Shown here: piece after piece, positions 21,961 through 34,390 of the stretch
Numbering within the stretch: the stretch's first letter is position 1
Layout: every line of letters begins with the position of its first letter
DNA from: Vandiemenella viatica
Taxonomy: Eukaryota > Arthropoda > Insecta > Orthoptera > Morabidae
DNA: 64,000 nucleotides
Direction: 5' to 3'
NCBI GenBank assembly: GCA_031002005.1
Contig: JARYHS010013630.1
Span: forward strand, 237,033,539 to 237,097,538
Notes under the pieces: generated by a model
Told to the model about the DNA's origin: nothing
What the model saw: the letters and a program-made list of their open reading frames with translations, nothing else
Databases searched by the model: none
Position numbers and translations under genes: made by a program

Positions 21961-23129
21961 GAGTTTTGAGCTGAAACTATAATGTCTCTCTCCGTCCTTG
22001 GCAAAGCTTCTCGTAGCGAATTAGGACATTGATCGTTGTCCTGTTTTAGATACAGGTTTCCTGTAGACGACTAACTTGTCCCATTTGGTAGGGAGAAAAA
22101 AATCAGAAACAGAATTTGTTATAAAAGGCAACGCGAAAACAAGCATTTGTCGATAAAATTATTACTGTAGACACGTCTGTAGATTTAATTTAATTTTAGG
22201 GGAATTTTAAGTTTCTTTTTTATATTTTACTGTTATATTTTAGAATAGTTAACGTTGAAACGTTCTCTAACATCCTTTCCTCATATATATTTTACTACTG
22301 TAAGTACACCTGATTAGCTATTAAAACTTCAGAAGAAAAGGTGCATGTAGAATATATCTTTTTTTTTAGTTTTTTATTTCAATATTTCTTTTTTAAAAGA
22401 GAGAGAGAGAGAGATAAAGAAAAAAAAGAAAAAATATGATTCAGAAAGTATGTGCACAGGAGCGATGAGATATCATACCAGCAACATTTAATATTACCGT
22501 CAAATTAAATTCACTCATGGAAACAAAGAATTTGCATATTACAATCAATCGACCATGAAAACGGCAAAGCGAAAAACTTGAATTTTAAACAAATCTAATT
22601 AACATTTCTATTTAAGTTAGAAGAAACTTTCCCGTGGAAGCTCCGGGAAAAAAATTCATCGTTTGTGAAAAGCGGTTTGCATAGTAATTAGTTGTATGTC
22701 ACGAAATTGATTTTTAAGGTGAAAACTGTTGGAGTAATCATGTATTAAAACGTGTTATTCTGTAATGATTTTTAAATACAATATTTCTCATACATTAAAT
22801 CATTAGTTAGATCATATAATTCCCAGTAAGATATAGAGCTTCCATGAACCAATAAATACTATTGAAATTAGTGTTAGTGATATCCGAGTGCAAACACCGA
22901 TCTTTAAAACACAAAATAATTTAAAATAATTGAATACGTCGATGACTGTTATACACTTGGCTATACACAACTTCTTTTTTTTTTTTTAAAAAAAAAAAAG
23001 AGAATCGTTCCTATTATCTTTTAAGCTGTAGATATGTAGTATGTAATACATCTCCGATATTACTGCTGCCGTGTGTTCATTGACAAACCAACATATATAT
23101 TTTTTTAATGGCATACAAAGACACACTTG
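21961..23129. other. AT-rich spacer with simple repeats
   Basis: Contains a GA run (about 22399-22414) and a T11/A12-type hairpin near 22975-23000. No gene or transposon recognised. Confidence 0.4.
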
Positions 23130-23590
23130 TAAGGGGGCAGTTCATATGTCAGCCCTCTGTGGTTCTTTTATGGACGAATATTAAAATCGGCATTCGTCGT
23201 TGGATTACGTTTCTCCCAATATCCTTTCTGGCCAGCAATGCCAGCCATAAAGATTTAATTTTTATCCCAGAAAAATATTATGGCTCTTTTTCCTCTGCAA
23301 TATGCTACTCCCCTGACGTCCGTATATTATGGGATCCCTCCCTGGCAATAATACGTTCACCTTGTGAAGGGACTCTCGGGCGCTTTTGATGGCGTCCTCC
23401 GTTTGATTTTTACGCTCTTCGGGATGAACCGTGCGACTGCCATAAAAGCCGCGCAGAAACGCCAGGCAAACGTCCCATCCCTCGTAGCCTCTCAGGCGCG
23501 AGATCGACAAACATTCTACTCCCACCATCCGGCAAAACTGGCTGCTCGCAACTGCTTTAATATTAATGCCAGAAATCGTCAGTTATAAAC
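23130..23590. promoter_or_regulatory. Island 5, strongest candidate enhancer-like element
   Basis: About 460 bp of balanced, non-repetitive sequence without SINE, LINE or terminal-repeat signatures. The heptamer TTTATGG / CCATAAA occurs three times (23168-23174, 23245-23251, 23440-23446), together with TTTTTATCCC near 23261 and TTTAAT near 23256. TTTATGG/TTTATTG-like sites are bound by Caudal and Abd-B type homeodomains in insects. Open frames of 74-93 codons on both strands have no recognised product. An enhancer is an inference. Confidence 0.35.
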
Positions 23591-23867
23591 GATACGTGCA
23601 ATATATCGACCGTAAAAAGAGCATACGGCTGTATAACGCAAGATGTTTTCTTTCTTATGCAAGTATTTTTGTAATAGTTCGTGGCCTGGTTAATAAAATT
23701 GCTAACATTTCTTCAGAATGCCACCAGTAACTTTATAGTGAATTAACGGATGCTAGTGGAGTGAAAAAGCTTCAAGAACGGTTCCCATAACGTCTTACTT
23801 TCTGTGAACCATGTGTCTAAGCGTCTCTGAAAGTAAAGTCAGATGCACGTCATTAGTGATAGGTAAG
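23591..23867. other. Spacer
   Basis: Nothing recognised. Confidence 0.35.
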
Positions 23868-24050
23868 GATCTCAGACAAGGAATGGGAAGAAATTCATCC
23901 AGGGCCTTTCGAAGGAAGAATCCTGGCCTTCACCTGGGGTGATTTGGAGAAACCATGGAAAACACAAATCTCGATACCTGGACGAGTATTCGAAGTCGCG
24001 TCCTCCCATATGCGAGGCCAAAGTGTTACAGCTCACCCACCACGTTCGGG
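23868..24050 (-). mobile_element. SINE family 1, reverse, tail missing
   Basis: On the minus strand: head CGTGGTGGGTGAGC, a decayed B box GACTTCGAATACTC near 23988-24001, body TCCATGGTTTCTCC, then CCAGGATTCTTCC and AAAGGCCCTGG. The 3' end with the poly-A tail is not recognisable. Confidence 0.75.
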
Positions 24051-24799
24051 TAATCCGCTTTGAGGCGGGCTGCGAGAGGAAGTATAGAAGCTTTGTATTT
24101 TACAGTCCAAGCTGGAATTCGGCCAAATCTTCAGCTTTATGGTGAAGAACCGACAACTCATAAGCTGACTCACTGGATACAGGTAGGATGGGAGGATGGT
24201 GGGCTTCTGATATAAAATTTCCATTCTGCACAAATAGGATTTGAGAGGTTTTAGTGAGGCTTCTTTTCTTGTTACCTACGTCATGTTGTTTCCCATGAAT
24301 AGGATGCAGCTTTCCTTCATAAAAAATACGAAAATAGATTTCTGTGACAAAGGCTGCATCAAAGATCGAAATATCCGAGGGATCGCTGTGGAGCAGTTCA
24401 GTTTCCTAATTTGTAGCTCTGCGTAATGTGGGATTAGCGCCTTATACTGCTTAATGCAACTGAAATTTGGCGCAACTTCACAGTCAGTTTTTACGAGGAG
24501 GGAAAGGAAAACGGTGTTTTTTATACGTGACGCTCCGTGAGATAACAACTACAAGCCTCGATAACAGGCGAGCATTCCGAGATCAGTTCATGCACCATAC
24601 AGCAAATCTAATGCTCATGTGAAGAAGAAGAAAATCTTTCTGATGTGGTTGCATATAAATCTCTCCATTAAAAACTAACCGTCCAACAATTTTCGACTCT
24701 ATTTGTCACTCCACCATTATGCACCGGTACTTCTAGCTTTCTTAGTTTTTCATGATATCCTTAAGATCGATTTCAATTTTTTTTAGTCTGCTCATTTCT
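24051..24799. other. Spacer
   Basis: Frames of 60-90 codons on both strands between 24240 and 24550, none recognisable. No transposon ends. Confidence 0.35.
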
Positions 24800-25170
24800 A
24801 ATCGTGTGGTTGAGCTCGTTCTCCGATTTACACCCACCCATTTCTGAATCATTGTCCCTAATGGTCACTCTAAACCAGTTACTTAAAGTATCTGCCCTTT
24901 TCAATTCCTCAGTACCTTCTTCTCCATCCTTATCTATAACTGTCTCAACATCCTCCCTTCACCTGAGTTTTCTAACCTAGAAATAGAAATTTCTAATTGC
25001 ATCAGTCAGTGGTCCCCCTGCACCGATAATACTCTTCATTAACCCATCTTTAGTCAATTTCTTTGCTATTATTAATTCATTGTTAAGTTGTTTCAAATAC
25101 CCCCTACTACCCTCAGCTTTTTTTAACTCATGTTCTCTGCTTACCAACCTCTTTAGCCACCTCACCTCCC
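24800..25170 (-). pseudogene. Possible LINE fragment, reverse
   Basis: A minus-strand frame at 25165-24977 reads RWLKRLVSREHELKKAEG followed by KQLNNELIIAKK, a basic coiled stretch like the linker between endonuclease and RT in CR1-type LINEs. Further along, in another frame, DKDGEEGTEELKRADTLSNWF recalls the linker segment that precedes the RT fingers. There is no catalytic motif. It could also be chance. Confidence 0.3.
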
Positions 25171-28100
25171 TAATATAGCATGTAGGTTCTGTACTTCTCT
25201 TTATTTTCTGTTTTAGAATAAATATTCATACGTGACTTCGCACAAATTAAGATATACTCTAACCCGACATTTAGTCTCATTCATGAATGCACTGCAAAAC
25301 TGTGCACTTATTTATTCCTCCCCTAACAGTTGGCTCTTTTTAACTTTTCCCTTGTTCCTCCACAAAATGCCATTTTTCAGAGTATCCGTAGCAGACCCAT
25401 CGCGATACCAGTTGGGAAAATTTTAATTCGTGTTCCGCTACTGTGCTGTTCACTTTGCAAACCCCTCATGCAGATGGATAACCTCTGTAATTGATTCCTT
25501 GAGTACCTTCAGAACCCCTGTTGTATGCAAAAGTGAATTAAGGAAGGTACAGCCATCCTTCAATTAGAAATCAAGCGCAGAGTCAGCTGTCTTACCCAAT
25601 GAATAAAAATGAAACTTCAGCATAAACTAATTAATCCATCAACGTATTTGTAAAAACCACAAAAAAACTTCTTACTGTTACGCGGAAACCGATAATGTGT
25701 AGTAAAATATACTCTCTTTTGCTCAAATAGCAGGGTGTAATTTACTGAAGCTTGTCCACTATTAAATTCTGTAACAGTTTTGATGAAAATTGATTCAATC
25801 TTCCACAATCGAACTAGAGGCTGGAACAAAGGATAGTGAATATTACACGCCATTCTACTTGAGTGATCCTCTTATGTGAATTTGAGTAAATTATAATCGA
25901 TATATCGCTCATCTGAAAAAATTGAAGAGGTACACCTATGAAATTAGTTACCACCCTTGGCATTCATGACCTCAAAATAAAACTTACAGCGGGAAGGTAT
26001 CGAATCAATATAGAAATGTCTTTCATGGTTAATTAGTAATACTGCATTTACATCTGGATTGTGATCATACATCTACACTCGTTGGAGGGTGTTTAATGTT
26101 TTATCTAATTTCAAACCACAATAGAAGGTAATTACTTAACCTTCTTGTGATGAAGATGAACTCATAACAATAATGATCCAAATGTCGTAAAAACATCACG
26201 TTCATTGAAAAGTACGTCATGAGTCTTTTATTTATTCTTTGGAGACTTTTTAAACTTCATTTTTGAACTGTCAGAACCATTATGAGACTTAATGTAATAA
26301 TCACATGTATTCTTCTTATTCTCTTCTTTCTCGGGCAATAATACTAACAATATCTAATATAGAGCTCAAAGAAAAGGTACCAATGAAATGAAAAATACCT
26401 ATTCTTTCAATAAATTAACATAATTCCTTTATTTTCTGTAATAGAATGATGATACAAATGTTTATAAAAGGTAGCCGTTGCAAATAATGTAACATGGTGG
26501 TACGATATTAAAAAGTAAATTTAACGTATTAATTAGTCGACATGGAGATGAAACGTAGATATTAGAAGAAAGCAAAAGAAACTGAAGTAAAAAGTTCCAA
26601 TAATTTAAAAAACATCGAAACATAATCACGTCTAAATTTGATAATAGTGTATAAAGTACTGAAATTCACATAAACCGATTGCTTTTTACAAGGGTTGTCG
26701 TTTTTAAAGGAATCTGAATTTATAAATATATCAAATTCTAGCTTCCATTAAGTCAAGCTGAATTCCGCTAATTGTTGCTGTTTTTATTCTTAAACATTAG
26801 TTTCAGTAGTGTCACAAAAATCTTTTTCATTTCTGTATATATATTTAAGAAATTTTATGAAAACCAAGGAAGTAAACAAATTTTCTTAATAACCTAACTA
26901 CCCAAATGTCACCACCTGTAGACCCCTGAACTTTGCACATAAATACGAGTCACTGCAAGCATGATATTTAAGGTTTAAGTTACAGTATTCTTAAAATATA
27001 TCAAGGAACGGTTTCAACAGTAGTCAAATGCTATTCAGAGTGCTTCAAAACATGAAGATGTGTTTGGAGTATGCAATTGAAATAATACACGATTAGATAT
27101 TTCCGTCCCTATTCTAGCATTTTCGACAACTGAAGTCAAATGAGGTCATCTCCTGAAGTTGCCAGAAATCTTGTTCCACGCACAGCGTCCATTTTGGAAA
27201 AATTCTCGTGCAGTTACGTTTTCATCATCATGCTTTGGCTCTGTTGATATTGTTGTACCCGTAATGTTGTTTGGAAACCACATGCAGGTAAGCAAACAAA
27301 CAAAAAAGTTTTATTGACCGAAACGACGTTGCACCAGTATAACAAAGCGTTTATGGATTGCACTTTCCCGTGAGACCACATCATTAGCGTAGAACCCTTT
27401 CAATTTGTCCTTTCAGGTATTAAACACAGGTAGAGGTTACGTCCAAAAATATTGACGTCGCTTCTATACAGTTAGGCTAATATTAGTCAGTTTGAACAGT
27501 AAATGCTAATGTTTATCCATTCGTCGGCCTAATGATATGATCCTGTCCATCAGCCCTAATTATCAAACACTGAAATAGTGAACGACGAGAAATTCATACT
27601 AAATTTTTGTTTTGCTTTTCTGAAATTTTCCACTGTAGTTTTATGTAAATGAAGATTAATAAATATTAATGTAGGTGTGCTTCTGTAAACCCTAGAAGCA
27701 TAAATCTCTACTCGTACAAAAGTTTCTTTCCTACACTGAAATAGTCAAAAAGAAGAACATTCATATAAGTGAACGTCCAAATGTAGTTCATCCTCTATAG
27801 AAATTAGAATACAACACAAGAGCGAGAAAGTCACAAAGAGCTGAAAAAAAATTAAAAAAAAATACTGCAGAAGAATTCAAACAAAGTAAAATTACGCAAT
27901 AAAAATATAATCTGTCAATTTTTATTTGAAAAAAGTAAAACAATGATTTTACACTCTGGTTTTTGTCAGATGTTCAATAATATGCTGCAGATGTCACGCT
28001 TAATTTTGGATAGGGGAAAAAAGGTAAGTTTTATAAAAAGTACGGATAAAATCCTTCTATTACGTTCAAAACGTGAGAGGTATAGATGCCCACAATAAAA

Positions 28101-29169
28101 TAATTGTTCATGGTCTACATTATAGAATTCCGTTTGAAAGCAGAGGGAAATAATACAGTTTATAACATTTATCAAGTGCCATTAAAAGTAGGTAATTGAT
28201 ATGCAGGTATCACGAATTAGCAAAGATAACGGATATTTCATATTTATCGATAGTTTTTCACTAGTATTCCTTTTCGTTTAATGCACTGTGTAATGTTGCT
28301 CATCTTTTGTTAATCCATATAACCATTTACTCCAATAGATGCTAAATCGGTAGGTTAGAGGCTAGAGTACTGTGGGTGTAACTGTTGTGTAAAGCCCGTG
28401 GCGTCTATAATTAGTTGGAAACAATATGTACAGAAGAAACCGAAACCATTGGATGATTCATAATAACATTTGAGCTAGCTGTATGACATGTTATACATCG
28501 TGTGGATGATCCATGATGTTAACAACTGAATAGCTAGTCTAGACTAAGAAAGCACTAAGAATCCCTTGCTTATCTTGTAACTCTGAGACCTACAGAAAAA
28601 TATTGCATGGTATCATATTATTTAAAAAGATAAAAAAAATTAACTTGAAAGTAAATTATTATTGATTGGTACTGGTAAAATAACAGTAAAAATATATATA
28701 AAGAGTACTTTTTCCTTTTGGAAAATATTACTAATTTATGCTCACGTTCATGAAAAGCATGAAGAGATACTGTTTGATCTACAGTACTCATTATTGTTTC
28801 TTACGAATTTCTCTTTGAATAATAAATTATCTCAATATTGATCACTTTACTTAAAAGCATAATTCATTTAGTTGTGAATTATAGAATAATGAGAGGACAT
28901 AAATTCTACGCTAAGAATGTCTTTAAGACCAATCGCCGGCAACGAACAGAACATGTTTCATATCGATCTCGGGAACTATATCTGGAGAGATTCAATGTCA
29001 AACAATTTAAACTCACGTAGCGAATTTCGAGGAAGACTGAATCTAAATTCCGCTATTTTTTGTAAATGATAAGTATATTAAAAATATTATGTTTATTGTG
29101 TAGCCTATAACTAACTGATGCATACAAGTGGCATTGTAATATTCGAACTGACGCTGATGACATTGAACA
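25171..29169. other. Long AT-rich spacer
   Basis: About 4 kb in which no frame exceeds 80 codons and I see no SINE, LINE motif, terminal repeat or GC-rich island. Short A or T runs only. Confidence 0.45.
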
Positions 29170-29410
29170 AGCAATGCTGTGTGTGACTCACAGAATTCGC
29201 CAGGTGAGCCAGACGTTCAGTGGTTACCTGGCCTCACCAGAAGGTCGCAGTTCTACTGCGACAGAAAGGCGTTTACTGGTCGGCGAAGCCAATCCGAGTG
29301 GGAAGTCGACGTGTAGCCTCATTCCATTCAACCATAGCTGGCAAAAAATGGCACCAATGATTATTTACGCCAGTGGTTCGAAAGCTTCCATCGGGTTCCA
29401 TAAATAATAA
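29170..29410. promoter_or_regulatory. GC-richer island 6
   Basis: About 240 bp of balanced, unique sequence (GTGAGCCAGACGTTCAGTGG, GGTCGGCGAAGCCAATCC) ending in AATAATAATAATAA. Opposing frames of 77-84 codons cancel out as evidence of coding. Candidate regulatory element by composition. Confidence 0.25.
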
Positions 29411-29981
29411 TAATAAATTTTTTGGAAGAAACAATGAGACACGAGCAAATTTAGTATCGAAAGTATTCGTAATGGTTTTAGGGGTACAGGAAAAGTGAAT
29501 GTACAATAAGCCATTAAAACCATTCATGATTTGTCTTTATGGTTTTGTACGTAAAACGTATAACATGAACTGTTCTAATGTAATCAAACCTTGACTTTCT
29601 CCATTTCGTGGTACTAACACTGATCTTCGTCAACACGGGCAGTCTATAAAATAAACTTGAAACTGTAAAGAAAATAACTGAAGAAGACAATACAAAATTT
29701 AAGGTGCTCTGTGACCTGATTGCTAATATATCTTTTCCTTTCATTGCACTGAAACAAAAATATTATATTTGCGAAACAAATGTTATATGCGCTTACTTAC
29801 AACGTGGTAATGTTGAGAAAATGTAAGTCCTGAAATTTAACTGTAATGGAAGTTTAACATTTAGTCACCTACCTTAGAGAAAAGTAAAATTCAAAACAAA
29901 TATTTCATCAGAGACTGGAGTTAGAAAAAAAAAAAAAAAAGAGAAGCTTCTATGAACAAGACAGTAAAAAATTCAGTCTGC
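29411..29981. other. AT-rich spacer
   Basis: Poly-A run near 29925-29940. Nothing else recognised. Confidence 0.4.
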
Positions 29982-30137
29982 ATTGACGTGCGAATCTTAT
30001 AATTTTCATATGGCGTAAACTTTGTAGTTAAATATTGACGTGCGAATCTTATAATTTTCATATGGCGTAAACTTTGTAGTTAAATATTGACGTGCGAATC
30101 CTATAATTTTCATATGGCGTAAACTTTGTAGTTAAAT
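29982..30137. repeat. Tandem repeat, 52-bp unit x 3
   Basis: The unit beginning ATTGACGTGCGAATC and ending GTAGTTAAAT starts at 29982, 30034 and 30086. The copies are identical except for one T-to-C change in the third (GAATCCTATAA). Near-identity implies a recent expansion. The contiguous units have no spacers, so this is not a CRISPR-like array. Confidence 0.95.
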
Positions 30138-32066
30138 ATGGTCCAGTAGAACAAGAAATCTGTTTATTTTTATTCATGTAGCGCTGTTAATTACATCTCT
30201 TAAGTATTCGTTAGTACTAAGTTCTAAGTGTATCTAAAACAAAAGTAAATAAATAAATTGAGCTAACATTGTGTTAAATTAGGAAGGAAAGCTCAAAATG
30301 TCAAAACTTTGTTATAAATTGCCACTCATGTTGAACTGTCATTTCACAAAGGTATTACATAGGTATATGAACAGACAGCGTTACTTTCATAAAGAAAAAC
30401 ATTCCTACACACTGGAAATAACAGGCACGGAAGTAGCTTTAAAATCTTAAAATTCGTTGTAATCAAATGGAATACAAATTTTGTAACATTACTTTTTCCT
30501 AACTAAGTTATAAGAACAAAATAAAATAATACTGCTGTACGGAGCGTGACTTCCGCATCTGTGTCATGAATCTAGCTAGATAACTTCAAATTCAGTTCAA
30601 TGCTTCAAGGCTGTAAATACACCATATGAAAGATGATGAAGGTACATAGCAGAGTTTGATTATTCTATAATAAATTCATTATTATTGACAGATGCTTCTC
30701 ATATTGACTAATTGGTATGCAACGCACCAACAAGCCTAATAACAGAACTAATATTTGCACTCATTTTATGTTTTGAAAGACTTTATACGATAGCATAATT
30801 ACAATAGTGTTACTGTAATTGCATTGCACTAACAAGAATAATTTTTTTTTCAGGTATGTTCCAGGGAGAATGATGCTAACCTCCTAAAGAAACGCGTCGG
30901 CTGAAGGTATTTACTTTTAAGATTAGATGTAAATTTCATGATTCACCAACAGATTCAAGTACATTCAGGTGAAAAACTGCCATCACTTTCCAAAAAAGTT
31001 TATTTTTTTCTATTTGTGAGAATTTGCAAGAAACTATTTTAAGACAAAGATAAATTTACAAGCGTTCTTGTCGGAAAATTGTTTGTGGCTGCTGTCTGTT
31101 TTATAAAGACATAATGTGCTAGAATTGAGTGGTACTTTAACCTGAAATGTAAAAATTCAAATGTGTAAAGTATTACATTCACATTACCGTAAGATCTCAT
31201 ACCAATTATTATTGAGATTATTGATTTTCATTGGCTTAAATACTTGTGCTTTGAGAATGTATTATACATATTCGCACTGGATAAGGAAAGACGGAAATTC
31301 AGCGTTCAGCTTTATTTCTTAACAATAGGTAAGTAGTGTAATCTGGAAACACATAAAGAGGAAGAGCAAATTTTGCAGGGGAATATTGTATAATCATTTA
31401 AATCCACTTGTTTAAGGATTTTTAAATTATTACAAGAACTATTTGCTCCTTTGGAAACACATTCTACATTGAATCTTTAAGTGTCCTTAACATCATACTA
31501 CTTTGGAATTATAAAGCGAAATTTTCTGGAAATAACCTTTCAGGCTGCGTGCCTGCTATAGATTCTTCACGGTTCGATATATCCATTGATCGGAAACAGT
31601 TTTACCACACTGAATATTGTATGCAGTATTCATAAGAGTTTCCGGTGAAGTGTGACCAGTTCCGAATGTTTGAAATGATTGAGCAATCGTATTTACAGAG
31701 CAGTTTTACTGCTGGAAGGAAATATTCACGAGAAGTCTTCTTCTTGAATATTGATAAAGATTAAAAATTTAGACACGCAAATCTTCGCTCTTAAGTTTAG
31801 CGATTACTTATTTTACATTTTTAATAAGAAAAAAAAATATTACGGGGAAGTGGACGTGGCGTGAAACACAAAACTACTGCTTCACAAAAAGAGATAATTC
31901 AGTCATGCTTCTTAGTTTGCTAACTTGATATTATGTTGGGTGAAAGAGCAAAAATATATTTAGTTTACACTAACCATCATACATTTAATGTATTTTCAAG
32001 ATATTATTTTTCACACCTCCCAGCTGAAGCCTAGGAGGCGGGTTGCTGGATGATGAACTATATATA
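30138..32066. other. AT-rich spacer
   Basis: About 1.9 kb without a frame over 60 codons and without recognisable elements. Confidence 0.45.
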
Positions 32067-32520
32067 TACACAAGGTGTTACAAAAAGGTACGGCCAAACT
32101 TTCAGGAAACATTCCTCACACACAAACAAAGAAAATATGTTATGTGGACATGTGTCCGGAAACGCTTACTTTCCATGTTAGAGCTCATTTTATTACTTCT
32201 CTTCAAATCACATTAAACATGGAATGGAAACACACAGCAACAGAACGTACCAGCGTGACTTCAAATACTTTGTTACAGGAAATGTTCAAAACGTCCTCCG
32301 TTAGCGAGGATACATGCATCCACCCTCCGTCGCATGGAATCCCTGATGCGCTGATGCAGCCCTGGAGAATGGCGTATTGTATCACAGCCGTCCACAATAT
32401 GAGCTCTAACATGGAAAGTAAGCGTTTCCGGACACATGTCCACATAACATATTTTCTTTGTTTGTGTGTGAGGAATGTTTCCTGAAAGTTTGGCCGTACC
32501 TTTTTGTAACACCTTGTATA
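32067..32520 (-). mobile_element. Mariner-type MITE with 120-bp terminal inverted repeats
   Basis: The element (32069-32518, 450 bp) has arms at 32069-32188 and 32399-32518 that are reverse complements at 119 of 120 positions by eye. It is flanked by TA (32067-32068 and 32519-32520). The centre carries on the minus strand the last part of a transposase, about 32400-32273: RHSPGLHQRIRDSMRRRVDA, then NGGRFEHFL and a stop. That is like the C-terminus of mariner-type transposases with an N-terminal DUF4817 domain. Everything upstream of it is deleted, so the element cannot move itself. The open frames running through the arms are a by-product of the repeat. Confidence 0.9.
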
Positions 32521-32830
32521 TATTTTTATTGATCTGTTCTACCTATTGTGACAATTACATCACTAAACGAATGCTGATATTTAGAGATTCCATTCATAGT
32601 ACGGGTAGTCTGAATTCATTATTGCTATTGTATGAACACCACTTTCAGCTCTCTTGTTTGGGTTAACTTGATAAAATTATTGATTCATGTTTGACGTATA
32701 TTTTATACGGCCTCAATATTTATTTATTTTCTATGGAAATAGCAAAGATTTAAGAAGCAAGTTTTACATCAAACACATAATTATGTTTAAACATTAGCAA
32801 ATCTGTGAGAACTATACATTTTAAGTTATA
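32521..32830. other. AT-rich spacer
   Basis: Nothing recognised. Confidence 0.4.
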
Positions 32831-33813
32831 CTAGCTTTGCCCGGCATGCGTTGCAATGCCACTTTTTCTTTCTTAATTGGGCATACATATACAAAACATA
32901 CAGATTTACATGTACTAAATAAATGAACGACAATGATATTACTGCTTTACATTAAAATTGAAAAAAATTATTCTAGTTCATAGGGATATACAATATTTTT
33001 GGTTTCCCGTCTTCTGCAAAATCGTTACTTGGCGGTTGGATATTAAAGTACTGAAGTTTTATACCTTTTGTAGTAAACATTCTCCTTCACCATCCAAATT
33101 TTAGATTTCCGTACTAATTCAAAAAAAATAATAACTTCTTGTGTAAATTAGTCTTAAGAGGGCTGAAGGAAAAGAACGGGTGCAGTTTAGTAAACTAAAT
33201 GTAAACATCATTTTTCACTTATTTTAAATGATACGTGCGCAAAATTGTTCCAAGATCGGATAAAAACTGTTTTAAATTTCAAGTTATATTTTCTTGTACA
33301 GCAATTATTCGATCGAAATCAGTCCAACGTCCTATGGCATGAAATGTTAATTAAGGAGACGGGGGAAAGAAGAAGAGGAGTAAAATTTTTGTGAACTAAC
33401 CATACACAGTATATTTTATTTGTTTTAAAGTAAATGTACACAAAGTGCTATCAAAATCGGATAAAAACTATGCGTTTATAGGAAGAATACTGAGAAAAAT
33501 GAAGGGGGTGGTGTAAAGGTTGAGAAGGTTGGGTTTTGCAAAACAAATGTAGACTATTCTTCAGTTTGTTTAAAATTATACTTGTGCCAAGTTCCATCTA
33601 AATCGGACAAAGACGATGGGTTTGTATAAAGATCATTGAGTGGTGTGTAGGGGGAGAGGGGGTGGCATTTTTTTTGGAGGGGGGTCCGAAACCCTCCCAG
33701 GTGCCCACACAATAACTTCCCAAAGTTTCAACGCAATCGGATGAATGGTATGGAAACGCATATTAGACGAGCGAGCAAACAAACATTCATTTTTATATCA
33801 TAGAATATAGAAG
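32831..33813 (+). mobile_element. Old retroelement tail-like repeat (CTAGCTTTGCCCGGC type)
   Basis: It begins ACTAGCTTTGCCCGGCATGCG and ends in GAGCGAGCAAACAAACATTC then ATTTTTATATCATAGAATATAG. In between, a motif like AAGTTCCATCTAAATCGGAC recurs in diverged form (33245-33260, 33445-33460, 33590-33605, 33725-33745). Repeats starting with CTAGCTTTACCCGCGGC-like sequence and ending with a stretch like this are common insect retroelement 3' regions, from memory. No RT motif remains; family assignment is tentative. Confidence 0.5.
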
Positions 33814-34014
33814 AATATGACAGGCTTGTGTTACAAATTTAAAGATGTAAAATTTTTATAAAATAACTTTTCAATTAATTTACTGAGAAATACTGCCTGA
33901 TTCTCGGATGTGGGCCTTGGAATTGCCTACACTGATTTGATTAATTAAAATTAGCATCCCTTAAAAACGTATACAGTAAGGTGGATACATTACGGTGGAC
34001 ATGTTACCTGGAAA
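33814..34014. other. AT-rich spacer
   Basis: Nothing recognised. Confidence 0.35.
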
Positions 34015-34390
34015 CTGCTAATGTCCTCCGCTTCCTGGCGCAGAGAAGTTAATCAAGCCTTGGAGCAGAAGGGAGGTGAGCTTCGCTGTCTGTCGGACAG
34101 CCTGGGCATTTACAAGGCGGTCGTCATGGAGACGACAGCTGCTCGCACGGAATTTCACTTTATAATTGGGCGGTTGTCTGCTATTGTGGAACCGGAGAAA
34201 TATAAATTTAATTAGGATTTCTCTGAAACCGCCGACTCAAATAACGCTATTTTTCCGAATATTCTTGCTCGCGAGTAACGTCTTGTAAAGTTTTGTGCCC
34301 TGACAGCTAATTAAATGCCCCGATATTGTCAACCTGCCACTAATAAGAGACAGTATTTTCAGCGTCCGTCTTACGAGACAGCATACTTAA
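34015..34390. promoter_or_regulatory. Island 7, enhancer-like
   Basis: Balanced unique sequence with homeodomain-type cores TTTATAATTGGG near 34159, AAATTTAATTAGG near 34203 and CTAATTAAATG near 34310, interleaved with CpG-containing stretches. A 64-codon frame at 34021-34215 has no recognised product. Enhancer function is inferred only from composition and AT-core motifs. Confidence 0.3.

Noticed and set aside
24241..24548. Overlapping frames of 61 and 90 codons as a small gene
   Set aside because: They lie on opposite strands over the same bases and neither product is recognisable.
29982..30137. CRISPR-like array
   Set aside because: The three 52-bp units are contiguous with no unique spacers, and the context is eukaryotic.
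32075..32512. Two long frames of 136 and 79 codons with the same first 38 residues
   Set aside because: The shared start is the terminal inverted repeat of the MITE read from both ends. Only the last ~37 residues of the minus frame are transposase-derived.
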